From: Flavonifractor sp. An10
GTDB lineage: Bacteria > Bacillota > Clostridia > Oscillospirales > Oscillospiraceae
Reading direction: 5' to 3'
Assembly: GCF_002161215.1 (NCBI RefSeq)
Contig: NZ_NFMB01000002.1
Location: 460,199 to 524,198, forward strand
DNA length: 64,000 nucleotides
The number at the start of each line of letters is the position of its first letter. Within the stretch, counting starts at the first letter, position 1. This document shows, piece after piece, positions 9,072-17,408 of this stretch. The translations under genes and the position numbers were made by a program. The notes beneath the pieces are model-generated. The model saw only the letters and a list, made by a program, of their open reading frames with translations, was not told where the DNA came from and searched no databases.

Positions 9072-9857
9072 CTAGATTTCTACTGCCCGCACCATCCAGC
9101 GGTAGGCGGGCTGGTTTGCGACACAGGTGTACAGGGTGATCTGGTTCCCTGTGGTAGCGGTCAAGCCGCTGGTATCCGTCTCCAGGATCTTGCTGACACT
9201 GGTCACTTCGTAGGTGCGGGTGCCCAGCTTAGTGGTCAGAGTCACTCTGTCACCAGCGGAGAGCGTGTGGATCTTCCCAAACTGCGCGTGTGCGCCGCGG
9301 TTGTGGGCCGCAATACACACGTTGCCATCCCAGATGCTGGTATCCGTAAAATGCCCGGCGCCCTTGGCCAGAGGTGTGGTGCCGGTACCCTCGTATACCT
9401 TCACATTCACCCCGATGGAGGGGATCTTCAGCGTGGCCAGATAGCCGCCGGAATAGTAGAGGTCATCGGTCACATAGGTATACCCAACGGTGGTGCTGGC
9501 TTCCCCGGAACTGCCGCTTGCTGCATCTGAGGCAGGCGGGAAGATAACGGGCATATTGCCGCCGGTGATCGTCCCAACAGCCATGCCGCCGGGGGCCAGA
9601 TCGGGGGTCAGATAGGTGCCCGTCCCAAGGGCGTCCGCACTGAGACTGCCGAAGGTGGGCGGGATCAGCGCCGCGTTTTTGCTCACATCCTCATTCTTCA
9701 TCGCTCCACCGTCCGCCGTGTAGATCACTTCGATAGAGGTGGGAGAACCATAGTCCGGGTCTCCGGGGGCATCAATACTGTAATCCAAGGCACTGGCGGG
9801 CAGGGCCAGGGCCGCGGACAGGCAGATGGTCAGGCAGGTGGTTATCAGCTTTTTCAT
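9072..9857 (-). CDS. Sortase encoded by the conjugative element
   Basis: 261 residues with an N-terminal signal or anchor segment (1-24), a Ser/Thr/Gly-rich stem, and a sortase barrel from about 130. The catalytic set is visible: His185 in AAHNRG, Cys245 in TLYTC and Arg253 in AYRWMVR. Sortases cut LPxTG-like signals and join the protein to peptidoglycan or to another pilin subunit. The ORF overlaps the end of the upstream membrane-protein gene and lies just before the CnaB adhesin, whose C-terminus is LPRTGY; that is its obvious substrate. The class (D- or B-like) cannot be settled by eye. Confidence 0.88.
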   Translation of the reverse strand: MKKLITTCLTICLSAALALPASALDYSIDAPGDPDYGSPTSIEVIYTADGGAMKNEDVSKNAALIPPTFGSLSADALGTGTYLTPDLAPGGMAVGTITGGNMPVIFPPASDAASGSSGEASTTVGYTYVTDDLYYSGGYLATLKIPSIGVNVKVYEGTGTTPLAKGAGHFTDTSIWDGNVCIAAHNRGAHAQFGKIHTLSAGDRVTLTTKLGTRTYEVTSVSKILETDTSGLTATTGNQITLYTCVANQPAYRWMVRAVEI

Positions 9858-10771
9858 TGGTCATCCTCCTCTGTCGTCTCCTGGCGGCGTCTCATAAACA
9901 GAGCTGCCCCGATCCCTACGCCGGCCAGGGCCACGACGCCAAAGGGCACCGCAATGGGCAGCCAGTTGAACTGGGCAGGCGCGGAGTCCTCCGTTTCTGC
10001 CGGCAGGATGGGTTCCAGTGGCGTTCCCTCAAAGATGGCCACATAGCGCACTTTGTTCAGGGCGATCCGGCTGACCGTGCCAGTGTAGTCTGCCGTCACC
10101 GTATAGCCCTTCACATAGCTGCTGGTGGCGGTACCGGTGTAGGTGGCCACAGCGGTAAATCGATCCCCCAGAGCGTAGCCGTCCATACTGGCCGTGTTGT
10201 CCGTCTGCCAGTTGATGGTCTGGAGGGTCAGGGTGCGCCCGTCCTCTTGGATGCTCTTGGGGATGTACTGGGTGTCCTGGTTGGCCAGGTTGGGGTAGGT
10301 TCTGGTGGCAGAGACCTCTTTGGTGGAGCTGCCGTAACCGGCCACCTCTACCCGGACGGTGGACAGGTCCAGGCTGAGGGTGCCGGACAGGCCGTCGTCG
10401 GTAATAAATTCCTTCTCTGTGGGCAGCAGCGCCAGCACGGATTCCATATCCTTGTTCTTGCTGGGCAGGGAGACGGTCTCCGTATGCTGGCGGCTTTCGT
10501 TTTCCGGGAGCTCCTGCTTCAGCAGGTCGGTCAGGGTATAGTGAAAGCCATCCTGCTCAAAGTCAGAGCGGGGGATGCCCGCCGGGTCATCCTCCGGCCC
10601 CAGGTCGTAGATCTTTTTCAGCTCCGTGCCGTCCTCGTTGCGGGTGATGGAGGTGGGATAGCACACCTGGGCAGAGGCGCCGGCACCCACCGGTTCCGCT
10701 GCCAGGGCCGCGGGGCACAGCATCGTTGCCAACGTAAGAGCCAGAATGGAAAGGGATAGAGCTCGTTTCAT
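9854..10771 (-). CDS. Exported, C-terminally membrane-anchored surface protein
   Basis: 305 residues: signal peptide (1-24), an outer region rich in beta strands and Thr/Ser, one transmembrane helix (about 268-290), then RRRQ and an acidic tail. No LPxTG motif lies before the helix; only LPAETEDS is present, which is not a recognised sorting signal. I do not recognise a functional family. It is first in the surface module and overlaps the sortase gene by 4 bases. An anchor or chaperone for the adhesin is a reasonable inference. Confidence 0.7.
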   Translation of the reverse strand: MKRALSLSILALTLATMLCPAALAAEPVGAGASAQVCYPTSITRNEDGTELKKIYDLGPEDDPAGIPRSDFEQDGFHYTLTDLLKQELPENESRQHTETVSLPSKNKDMESVLALLPTEKEFITDDGLSGTLSLDLSTVRVEVAGYGSSTKEVSATRTYPNLANQDTQYIPKSIQEDGRTLTLQTINWQTDNTASMDGYALGDRFTAVATYTGTATSSYVKGYTVTADYTGTVSRIALNKVRYVAIFEGTPLEPILPAETEDSAPAQFNWLPIAVPFGVVALAGVGIGAALFMRRRQETTEEDDQ

Positions 10772-10784
10772 CTTGTGTTCCTCC

Positions 10785-11111
10785 TTACATCGTCATGGCA
10801 GGGCCATTGTTTTCCTGCGTCTTCTGCATGTTCTGAGCTTGGGTCTGGGTGTAGGCATCCAGCACCTGCCGGTCAAACTGCTGCTTGAATTCCTTGGTGC
10901 AGGGAAAGCAGACATCCCGGTATTCTCCCTGCACCTTTCTGCTGGGCATTGAGACGAAGAGCCCGTTTTTGCTCTCCATGATCCGCACATCCCGGATGGC
11001 AAAGCAGTTGTTCAGGGTCACAGATGCGGTGGCCACGGTGGGGCCTTCCCCGCGATAGGGGTAGATCCTCACATCCAGCTCCATGGGGGTTGCTGCGCTG
11101 TTGGCACTCAT
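10785..11111 (-). CDS. spoVG: SpoVG family RNA/DNA-binding regulator
   Basis: 108 residues. Residues 10-85 (LDVRIYPYRGEG, TASVTLNNCFAIRDVRIME, GLFVSMPSRK, DVCFPCTKEFKQQFDRQVLDAY) give a full SpoVG fold. SpoVG proteins bind nucleic acid and tune gene expression in Firmicutes. Unlike chromosomal SpoVG, this copy has an N-terminal extension and a C-terminal tail ending GPAMTM, the motif shared with other proteins of this element. It overlaps the upstream gene by 4 bases. A role in controlling the element's own transfer genes is an inference. Confidence 0.88.
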   Translation of the reverse strand: MSANSAATPMELDVRIYPYRGEGPTVATASVTLNNCFAIRDVRIMESKNGLFVSMPSRKVQGEYRDVCFPCTKEFKQQFDRQVLDAYTQTQAQNMQKTQENNGPAMTM

Positions 11112-11764
11112 TTCTTTCTTCCTCCTGTCGTTGATGTATTTTGGTCAAGCCGCTCCAGGGTGCGGCGAACCAACAGATCGTACTCCCAGGGCTCGATCTC
11201 CAGATAACAATAATCGCCGCGCTCTGTCAGCCCATCTGCCCGGAATTTGAGTACCAGGGGATGGCTGGAGGCGCGGCGTTTCCATTCCTCTAAGGAGACC
11301 CAGCCCGTACCGGCAATGTAGACCCAGCGAATGGCGGAACCCGGGTCGTGGTTGATGCTCAGCCACAAATACTTGTCCCGTAGGTGCTTGGGAAGCCGGT
11401 TCGAGCGTGAGAGCGGCATGATGGCGTCAGAACAGAATTGATATCGCAGGTTGAACTGTTTGATACAGTCCTGTGTGGCAGACTTTGCTTCCGGCAGATC
11501 CGCCCAGAGAGGGTACTGCCGGTAGTCGGAGGCCAGGATATCTTCACCCGCTGTATCAAAGGAAAAGAGCGGTACACACCGGACAAGCTCCAGGACATGC
11601 ATACTGTCCGTCAGCCCAAGTCGCTTGTCCTTCGAAAGGGGAATCTTTCGATAAGAGCGGATTGCCTCCTCCAGGGTGTCAAAATGCTGAATGGTCCATC
11701 CCTTGCGGAGCAGACCTTTCCGCGACAGGGACATATCGTCAATGGTGTAATAAAAAACCTTCAC
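11108..11764 (-). CDS. Conjugative-element protein of unknown function
   Basis: 218 residues starting at GTG 11764, with GGAGGGATAAT upstream. It is soluble, with no membrane segment or signal peptide. The ordered segments (MKVFYYTIDDMSLSRKGLLRKGW; a Trp-rich centre) suggest a compact domain, but I do not recognise a family. The end is Lys-rich and lacks the Gly/Met tail of its neighbours. It lies between the DUF3849 gene (1-base gap) and spoVG (4-base overlap), in the accessory part of the element operon. Confidence 0.6.
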   Translation of the reverse strand: MKVFYYTIDDMSLSRKGLLRKGWTIQHFDTLEEAIRSYRKIPLSKDKRLGLTDSMHVLELVRCVPLFSFDTAGEDILASDYRQYPLWADLPEAKSATQDCIKQFNLRYQFCSDAIMPLSRSNRLPKHLRDKYLWLSINHDPGSAIRWVYIAGTGWVSLEEWKRRASSHPLVLKFRADGLTERGDYCYLEIEPWEYDLLVRRTLERLDQNTSTTGGRKK

Positions 11765-11765
11765 A

Positions 11766-12518
11766 TTATCCCTCCATGTTCATCCCATTCATGCCGGATA
11801 TATGTTGCTGCGATTGGTGTGCCAAGAGCTGCTCCAACTTCGCACTGGCCCAATCCGGCAGGAATTTTTCATCCAGCACCCCCACAAACTCGGTGCGGTT
11901 CCACCGTGTTGTCTCACCGTCGCCCAGGCAGGTACAGCGGATGGAGCGCCCAATGGCATGGGGGCTGCAGCCAAACCCGTCATGGGCGTACCAAAGTTGG
12001 TTTTCTTGAGACCAGCAGGCCTCCCGCAGAGTGTCAGGACTCAGTACCAGTACCTTTCCCTGATAATCCAGCTCAGACCAGGAATTGGACAGACAGTGCT
12101 CCGGGCCAAAGAGGTTCAGCTCCTGATAGGCCCTGCGGAACTGGGTCACAAATCCATCCAGCACGGCAGGGTGTGACTCCACAATGAAGTCCACTTTGTG
12201 GCCCGTATCGTCAGGGATAAAGGTGCGCTGCGCCCAACTTTTGTTGTCTGGTCTGAAACGGCCATCCCAGCTCTTTTCCTGGATGGTATTGGCCAGCACC
12301 CAGTTCACCCGTTTGAAACCGAACTCCTCCACCACTTCTTTGGCACAGTCTGCTTTGAGGTGCATTCCGTCAAAGCCCTGCCGGATACTCTCCTCAATGG
12401 CCTTTTTGCAGGCAATGTTGGCCTGATAGCTGGCCCGCCAGAGGGCGATATCGCCTTCCCGCCGGGCGGTATCCAGGCCTTGGGTGTAGAGATAGGTATC
12501 ATTCTTCAATTTCTTCAT
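11766..12518 (-). CDS. DUF3849-like protein
   Basis: 250 residues from ATG 12518, which has GGAGG directly upstream inside the end of the previous gene; the longer ORF start lacks one. The opening (YLYTQGLDTARREGDIALWRASYQANIACKKAIE) matches DUF3849 proteins of Clostridia conjugative elements, from memory. DUF3849 domains are often parts of large polyvalent proteins injected with mobile DNA; their function is unknown. The C-terminus (SGMNGMNMEG) has the Gly/Met-rich tail. Confidence 0.7.
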   Translation of the reverse strand: MKKLKNDTYLYTQGLDTARREGDIALWRASYQANIACKKAIEESIRQGFDGMHLKADCAKEVVEEFGFKRVNWVLANTIQEKSWDGRFRPDNKSWAQRTFIPDDTGHKVDFIVESHPAVLDGFVTQFRRAYQELNLFGPEHCLSNSWSELDYQGKVLVLSPDTLREACWSQENQLWYAHDGFGCSPHAIGRSIRCTCLGDGETTRWNRTEFVGVLDEKFLPDWASAKLEQLLAHQSQQHISGMNGMNMEG

Positions 12519-12867
12519 CCTCCATTGCCAGAAGCAAACGCAGGCCGTCCGGACTGGCGCCGCAGCCCAGAAGATCGTCCAGAACATCCCTGTCCACATG
12601 GTCCAGCGGATCCGGAACGTCCACGGTGTTCACAATTTCATTGCTGGCGTCCACCAACTGGAGCATCATGGAATCGATTTTTTCCTGGAATAGGTCAATC
12701 ATTTGTAGAGCTTCTTTCACCGAGAGTTTGTCTCGGCTGAGCAGGACGCAGCCCTTTTGGACATCACAAATCAGTTTTTCGCTTCCAACCAGGCCGGACA
12801 GCACCTTGATAAGGGGGGAGAGTGTCAAGCCGGGTTTATCTAAGTCCGGATAGATTACAAACTGCAT
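12499..12867 (-). CDS. Small acidic element protein of unknown function
   Basis: 122 residues from ATG 12867. It has a hydrophobic N-terminal half (VIYPDLDKPGLTLSPLIKVL), a helical stretch and a very acidic end (AMEDEEIEE). No family is recognised. It overlaps the following DUF3849 gene by 20 bases, so the two are probably coupled. The acidic, helix-rich make-up would fit a protein-protein adaptor or DNA mimic, but nothing proves this. Confidence 0.55.
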   Translation of the reverse strand: MQFVIYPDLDKPGLTLSPLIKVLSGLVGSEKLICDVQKGCVLLSRDKLSVKEALQMIDLFQEKIDSMMLQLVDASNEIVNTVDVPDPLDHVDRDVLDDLLGCGASPDGLRLLLAMEDEEIEE

Positions 12868-12894
12868 AGCAAATACCTCCTGTCTTAAAATCGT

Positions 12895-13860
12895 CTATGC
12901 CGCATCAGGTTCGTGGATCAGCTTATAATTCCGCTCCTCTCCCTCTGCCTCCCCAAAGGGGAACAGAGTAAATTGCTGACCATCACGCTTCCATTTGCGC
13001 GGGTCATAGTTGGTGATGATCAGTTCCTCATACACGCTGTCTGCCGTCTGGGACATACTGTTGGGGCGGGTGGTGTAGAAGATGTAGAACTCCTTGTAGA
13101 GATTCAGAATGAACGGGCAGAAGTTGTAGGATACCATCACACGCCCTTTGCAGTTCACCAGTACATCGTGGAGCCGCTGGTGATCTTCCACCGGAAAATC
13201 CACCGGGTAGCAGTCTTCCGCCTGGTAATAGGGCGGGTCACAGTAGAAAAATGCATTCTCCCGGTCATACTGCCGGATCAGGCTCTCAAAGTCCTTGTTC
13301 TCAACCACCACATTGGCCAGTCTGCGAGAGCACTCCCAGATCAGATGGAAGAAGCGGCGGATATCACATGGCTTTCCGGCAAAGGCCTTTCCTCCTCCGC
13401 TGAAGCTGTAGCGGATCAGCTTGAAGTAGTCCGCCGCCCGCCGGACGTCCCCCCGCGGGGAACGCTCCAGCAGCAGCTTCCGGATCATCTCCTGTTCCGG
13501 AGGTTTCAGATATACCTGGGTCAGCTCCAGCTCCTCCTCCAGGTAATCGTCGGTAAACTCATCCTTGGAGAAAAATTTATGAAGTACCTCGAAATCGTCC
13601 CTGGAGTTGAGGGGGAGAAAACCCAGTTCCTTCAGCAGGGCCATCGTCCGGTTCTTGACACAGCAGAACAGATTGGTCAGGTTGCTGTTGTAGTCGTTGT
13701 AGACCTCCAGACAACCCTTGCGGATAGGGCGGTCAAGGGTTACTGTCCCGCTCCCGCCAAACACGTCGATGAAGCGGGGATACCAGGGCGGCGCCAGCTT
13801 TCGGATCAGCCAGAGGAGCTTGCCCTTTCCTCCCACCCAGGGAATAAAGGACCTGGCAAT
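12895..13860 (-). CDS. D12-class adenine-N6 DNA methyltransferase, probable ATT start
   Basis: About 322 residues. The S-adenosylmethionine motif (FIPWVGGKGK, then FIDVFGGSGT) and the catalytic DPPY (FFYCDPPYYQ) are both present, so it should methylate adenine in DNA. The earliest usual start, GTG 13836, would cut through the conserved IPWVGGK motif. Upstream in frame the only suitable codon is ATT 13860, nine bases after AGGAGG; an in-frame TGA precedes it. ATT is a rare but known start codon, as in infC. It gives IARSFIPWVGGK, like the MxRSFIPW start I remember from relatives. The enzyme probably protects the element from host restriction. Confidence 0.85.
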   Translation of the reverse strand: MARSFIPWVGGKGKLLWLIRKLAPPWYPRFIDVFGGSGTVTLDRPIRKGCLEVYNDYNSNLTNLFCCVKNRTMALLKELGFLPLNSRDDFEVLHKFFSKDEFTDDYLEEELELTQVYLKPPEQEMIRKLLLERSPRGDVRRAADYFKLIRYSFSGGGKAFAGKPCDIRRFFHLIWECSRRLANVVVENKDFESLIRQYDRENAFFYCDPPYYQAEDCYPVDFPVEDHQRLHDVLVNCKGRVMVSYNFCPFILNLYKEFYIFYTTRPNSMSQTADSVYEELIITNYDPRKWKRDGQQFTLFPFGEAEGEERNYKLIHEPDAA

Positions 13861-13866
13861 ACGCCC

Positions 13867-14169
13867 TCACCTCCTCGCTGGAAAACCGTCCAGAGCTTGC
13901 TCCAAGCCCTGAATCGCCGCATCCAGCCCGGCACGCATTTTCTTCAGATTTCGGATGGTAGCATAGACTTCCCCTGCGGTCTGGGCATAGAAGTAACCGT
14001 TCCGGTCACTGGCAATGGGCTCGCACTCCTGCCGCAGACGATTGACCGCTTTCCGCAGTTCTGTGCCGTTGAGATTCAGTGTCCGCCCCAGTTCTTTTCC
14101 TCCCATACAGCGGTCCCGTCCAAGGCAGGCCCCTTTCAGGTAGGCCAGCAGTCTCTCTTCCCGATTCAT
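13867..14169 (-). CDS. Winged-helix element protein
   Basis: 100 residues from ATG 14169, preceded by GGAGGGAAACG. Residues 1-65 look like a winged helix (EERLLAYLKGACLGRDRCMGGKELGRTL, then ELRKAVNRLRQE with a FYAQ wing). Residues 68-96 form an amphipathic helix that could dimerise. It resembles small DNA-binding proteins encoded before D12 methylases in such elements. Its last two Arg codons (AGG AGG) are the ribosome binding site of the methylase, and its TGA stop is in the same frame as that gene. Confidence 0.6.
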   Translation of the reverse strand: MNREERLLAYLKGACLGRDRCMGGKELGRTLNLNGTELRKAVNRLRQECEPIASDRNGYFYAQTAGEVYATIRNLKKMRAGLDAAIQGLEQALDGFPARR

Positions 14170-14270
14170 CGTTTCCCTCCTTTTCCGGGCCTGTTTTTCC
14201 AAAAGGGCACAAAAAACGGGGCCGCTTGTCCCTATCGGAAAAACGGCCCCTGTGTGAGATATGAGATTGG

Positions 14271-15299
14271 TTACATGGTCATTGCCGGTCCATGCTCCGG
14301 CTTACTGTACTCATAGTTGAGTTCCTGCCCATTCCGGGCGACATAGCCGTGGTCTGTGGCAGACAGGCCAAACTTCGCCATATGATGCTGGGCGTAAGCC
14401 ACAGAGTCAAAGCACTGGTTGAGCAACGGATCCTGTCCGAGTATGCCTTCCTTTTGTGCCAGCTCCATGCCGTATTGGGCGAGGCCTGCGCCGCGAGGGA
14501 TGAATTCATAGCAGTGGAGATTCTGGGAGAGATCCAGAGCCCGGTCCAGCCGGTGGCAGTCCTCCAACTCCAGCACTGCCTGCCATTTCTCCAACCAGTG
14601 GGCTTCCCCCTGGCCCTGCTCCGCCCAGACATAGCCGAAGTCAATGGCGTGCCGCACCAGTTCTCCGGCGGAGTCATACTGGGAGAGGATATTTGTGAGC
14701 TGGGGCAGGGCACAGTCCACATCCACCGCAATGCACTGCTCCAGGGTCTCCGCATCCAGGGCGTCCAGCCCCAGGAGCAGCTCATCCGGGTGAGCGGTGT
14801 CCATGTATTCTCCCGTGTCAGGGAAGCCCACCCAGACACCTTCCAGGTTGCTCCGGCTGGCTAACTTGACCCGGATGGCGTAGTCGCCAGTCGTGGGCAG
14901 TACGGCATCCGGTTCCAGTTCGGGGAGCGAGTGGCCGGGGCTGATGCGTTCCACATAGTGGCCCTCCAGAAAACATCCGTCTCCGCTTTCCCGATAGGCA
15001 GTCCCCACAATCTCCGGGTCAAGATAACCTCGTGCTGGGCGAGTAGGGATGTGAATATGCTCCATAACGAACCGCCCCAGGGCTACATCATCATCCGCAC
15101 CATAGAGGAGTCGGTATTGATCCAGTCCCCTCAGAACCCGGAGGGTCTCCTCAACGGTCTGCGGATGCTCCAGCTGCATAGCGCCCTGAAACAACAGTCT
15201 CTCTTTCGCGGTCATGCTTCCGAACCGCTGCTCCAACCAGTCATGCTCAGACTTGCCCATCTCCATACCATCCAGGGCATCGAAGAGGCTGTCCCTCAT
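14271..15299 (-). CDS. Antirestriction (ArdA-related) protein, long form
   Basis: 342 residues, acidic. The segments DQYRLLYGADDDVALGRFV (about 60-80) and LHCYEFIPRGAGLAQYG with ATDHGYVARNG near the C-terminus repeat patterns of ArdA domains. ArdA proteins mimic B-form DNA and block type I restriction enzymes after DNA entry. The assignment comes from pattern memory and is moderate. The C-terminus ends GPAMTM. It overlaps the next ArdA-like gene by 4 bases, so the two may act together early after conjugation. Confidence 0.55.
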   Translation of the reverse strand: MRDSLFDALDGMEMGKSEHDWLEQRFGSMTAKERLLFQGAMQLEHPQTVEETLRVLRGLDQYRLLYGADDDVALGRFVMEHIHIPTRPARGYLDPEIVGTAYRESGDGCFLEGHYVERISPGHSLPELEPDAVLPTTGDYAIRVKLASRSNLEGVWVGFPDTGEYMDTAHPDELLLGLDALDAETLEQCIAVDVDCALPQLTNILSQYDSAGELVRHAIDFGYVWAEQGQGEAHWLEKWQAVLELEDCHRLDRALDLSQNLHCYEFIPRGAGLAQYGMELAQKEGILGQDPLLNQCFDSVAYAQHHMAKFGLSATDHGYVARNGQELNYEYSKPEHGPAMTM

Positions 15300-15898
15300 A
15301 GTCCCACCTCCATGCTCGGACCGCCCTGGCTCTGGGAGTAACTCACATCCAGATCACTGTGCTGCACCACATAGCCCCCGGAGGTAAAAACGCCCCCTTC
15401 TTCTTGTCTGGCTTTCCGGCCGATGGCTCCATAATCCAGCAGCTCGTATACCTCCTCTGGCAGTCCGGCCGGCAGGACGGGGAAGTCGTTGTCCACATAG
15501 AAATGGCCCAGCTGCTCATCATTCCCGGCCTCTGCCACCATATGGCAACAGTCCACACTGCTGGCCAGGTCGATCAAGCGGTTCAGCGGCAGCTCTGCCA
15601 TACCCTTGTCCAGATCCATGCGGACAAGGCCCTCAAAGGCGGCATCCTGCTGCGGGGACAGGTCTGCCAGTTTACAAGCCAGCAGATTCAGCTCTGTCAG
15701 CTTCATATCCTCCGGCAGATGCTCTGCCAGGTAGTCCCGGCCGCAGTATTCCGAGACCTCCACGTAGAGTGGCTGACCAGTATTCAGCTCCAGCAGGAGT
15801 CTGTTCAGCTTTTCCTGCTCTATGGGCAAGTCTATCAGTCGTCCCAGCGAGCTGTCCATTTCCAGCGGACTTACATATACAGAAAAGGTTTTCTTCAA
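15296..15898 (-). CDS. ArdA-like antirestriction protein
   Basis: About 200 residues. TTG 15898 is favoured because GAGGAG lies 8 bases upstream; GTG 15907 would sit on that site. The ArdA pattern is clear: LTELNLLACKLADL, PLNRLIDLASSVDCCHMV, QLGHFYVDNDFPVLP, and YELLDYGAIGRK followed by GVFTSGGYV. ArdA mimics DNA and inhibits type I restriction, useful for an incoming element. The C-terminus carries GGPSM before a short end, a variant of the shared tail. Confidence 0.68.
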   Translation of the reverse strand: MKKTFSVYVSPLEMDSSLGRLIDLPIEQEKLNRLLLELNTGQPLYVEVSEYCGRDYLAEHLPEDMKLTELNLLACKLADLSPQQDAAFEGLVRMDLDKGMAELPLNRLIDLASSVDCCHMVAEAGNDEQLGHFYVDNDFPVLPAGLPEEVYELLDYGAIGRKARQEEGGVFTSGGYVVQHSDLDVSYSQSQGGPSMEVGL

Positions 15899-15940
15899 AG
15901 CAATCACTCCTCGCTCTGATAAAGTAATAGGACGGAATAA

Positions 15941-16414
15941 TCACTGCATGGTCATTCCGTCCTGGGTGTGTTCCGCAGGATCAAAGTTCTCTTCGGCGCT
16001 GAGCCGCTCCTCAACCGCCTTCATGTATGCGTCATAACACCGGGAATACTCGGCGTAGTTTTCACCTCCAATCTCCTCCAGGAATTCCTGTTTGAAGGTC
16101 CAGAGCGGATATTCGCAGAAGCCGCTACTTTTCCGCAGCCCGGTATCCTCTACGATTCCTTGGTTCAGAAGCTGCTGCGCAAAGCGACAGTTGTTGGTAT
16201 CGATGTAGGCACTGTTTTTCAGCCCGATGAATTCCCCGAAGGAGACCGTGAGGGTCGCATAAGGTTCTACGCCATGGTGCTCGTCCACAATCTCATCCAG
16301 AGCAATAGCAAGACCGGGCATTTCCTGGCCCATGAAGTCGTGGACGGAGTAGAGTTCCACTCTTGGATGCAGTTCCACACGGCTGCCAAAGATATCGGTA
16401 ATCTCAAGTGTCAT
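15941..16414 (-). CDS. DUF4313 family protein
   Basis: 157 residues from ATG 16414, behind AGGAGATGG. The segments VELYSVHDFMGQEMPGLAIAL, TVSFGEFIGLKNSAYIDTNNC and FAQQLLNQGI are typical of DUF4313 proteins in Clostridia elements, from memory. No function is known. It is soluble and acidic at the end, closing with DGMTMQ, a clear copy of the shared tail. Its neighbours are ArdA-like and DUF4314 genes, so it belongs to the accessory set expressed with them. Confidence 0.75.
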   Translation of the reverse strand: MTLEITDIFGSRVELHPRVELYSVHDFMGQEMPGLAIALDEIVDEHHGVEPYATLTVSFGEFIGLKNSAYIDTNNCRFAQQLLNQGIVEDTGLRKSSGFCEYPLWTFKQEFLEEIGGENYAEYSRCYDAYMKAVEERLSAEENFDPAEHTQDGMTMQ

Positions 16415-16432
16415 GTTGGTTCCATCTCCTTT

Positions 16433-17407
16433 TCAGCTGATGGTCATTCCACCATGCTGCTGTGATTTGTACCATTGGGGGTCTGCTCCTGGTACATTCC
16501 ATCCACACATACTTCCAGTGAGCATGGCTTGCTCCTGGGCAGGCGTAATGCCCCGCCTTTCGTTGTTGTAATCGGCCAGGCAGCGATTTTGCTCCGGGTT
16601 GTCCGTATTCCAGTCGCTCACGTAGTATCCGCTCTCGCCCCGTTTGATACAGATCAGGGTTCCGTCGCTGGGCAGCACCGACCAGCACAGATCTGGCAGG
16701 CGTGTTTGTGCGTCCGGCGAGAATCTCTCATCCTCTGTCTGGATACTCCAGTCGCCCGCATTCCAGAGGCTGACATAGAGCTCTCCCTCGTCCAGTTCGA
16801 TGGGGCGCTGCTCGAAGCCCTCGCCCCAGCCATCTGAGGCTTGGCCTGAAATGTATTCGGCCAGGGTTTCCTTTTCCTCCGGCAGAAGCTCCCCAATTAC
16901 CTTACACTCTGCCACGCCCCAGAGCTGCCCATCGCGGTCTTCCACCTCAAATACCACCGACTGGACCTTTGCCTCTACACCATCCTGCTTATCATACCAG
17001 TGCATCAGCCCGCGGGCTGCCTCCTGCGGCATCCTGTTCTCCACCAGGGTTTCCTGGATGCTGCCCTTATATCTGCGGAGATCCCGCCCATCCATCTCTT
17101 CACCCTGATCGCTGGGGTCGCCCCAACTATCATAGCTGCGGTATGTTGCTGTGAGCGGCATGTAGAACTTTAACGTCTGAGGTTCCGGGGGAAGAACCTG
17201 AAACCGATCTTTGCCGATGGCCAAGACCGTCTCCTTGCCATCCTCCCATCTGACATGGAACTGCCCTTCATCGTCAATATGCTCCAGTGTCCCTCTGCTG
17301 CCTGGTTGAACAGGGGAGAGGGCGTCCGTCTGTTCGCTCAGCCGGATACCACTTCCCTTGGGATACTGATCTCGCAGAAAATCCAGCCACTCTTTTTCCA
17401 CAGTCAC
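16433..17407 (-). CDS. DUF4314-containing protein
   Basis: 324 residues from GTG 17407, behind GGAGGCATGTGAA. Residues 1-75 are a DUF4314 domain: FLRDQYPKGSGIRL, then VQPGSRGTLEHIDDEGQFHVRWEDG, an SH3-like beta unit. The remainder (residues 80-324) contains Trp- and acid-rich segments I cannot assign, including WGVAECKVIGELLPEEKETL. The C-terminus is GGMTIS, part of the shared tail series. It starts one base after the previous gene ends, implying coupling. Confidence 0.72.
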   Translation of the reverse strand: MTVEKEWLDFLRDQYPKGSGIRLSEQTDALSPVQPGSRGTLEHIDDEGQFHVRWEDGKETVLAIGKDRFQVLPPEPQTLKFYMPLTATYRSYDSWGDPSDQGEEMDGRDLRRYKGSIQETLVENRMPQEAARGLMHWYDKQDGVEAKVQSVVFEVEDRDGQLWGVAECKVIGELLPEEKETLAEYISGQASDGWGEGFEQRPIELDEGELYVSLWNAGDWSIQTEDERFSPDAQTRLPDLCWSVLPSDGTLICIKRGESGYYVSDWNTDNPEQNRCLADYNNERRGITPAQEQAMLTGSMCGWNVPGADPQWYKSQQHGGMTIS

Positions 17408-17408
17408 T

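Noticed and set aside
13860..13870. Read-through or selenocysteine at the TGA linking the winged-helix gene with the methylase
   Set aside because: The reading frame is shared, but AGGAGG before ATT supports separate initiation, and no SECIS-like hairpin was evident after the TGA.
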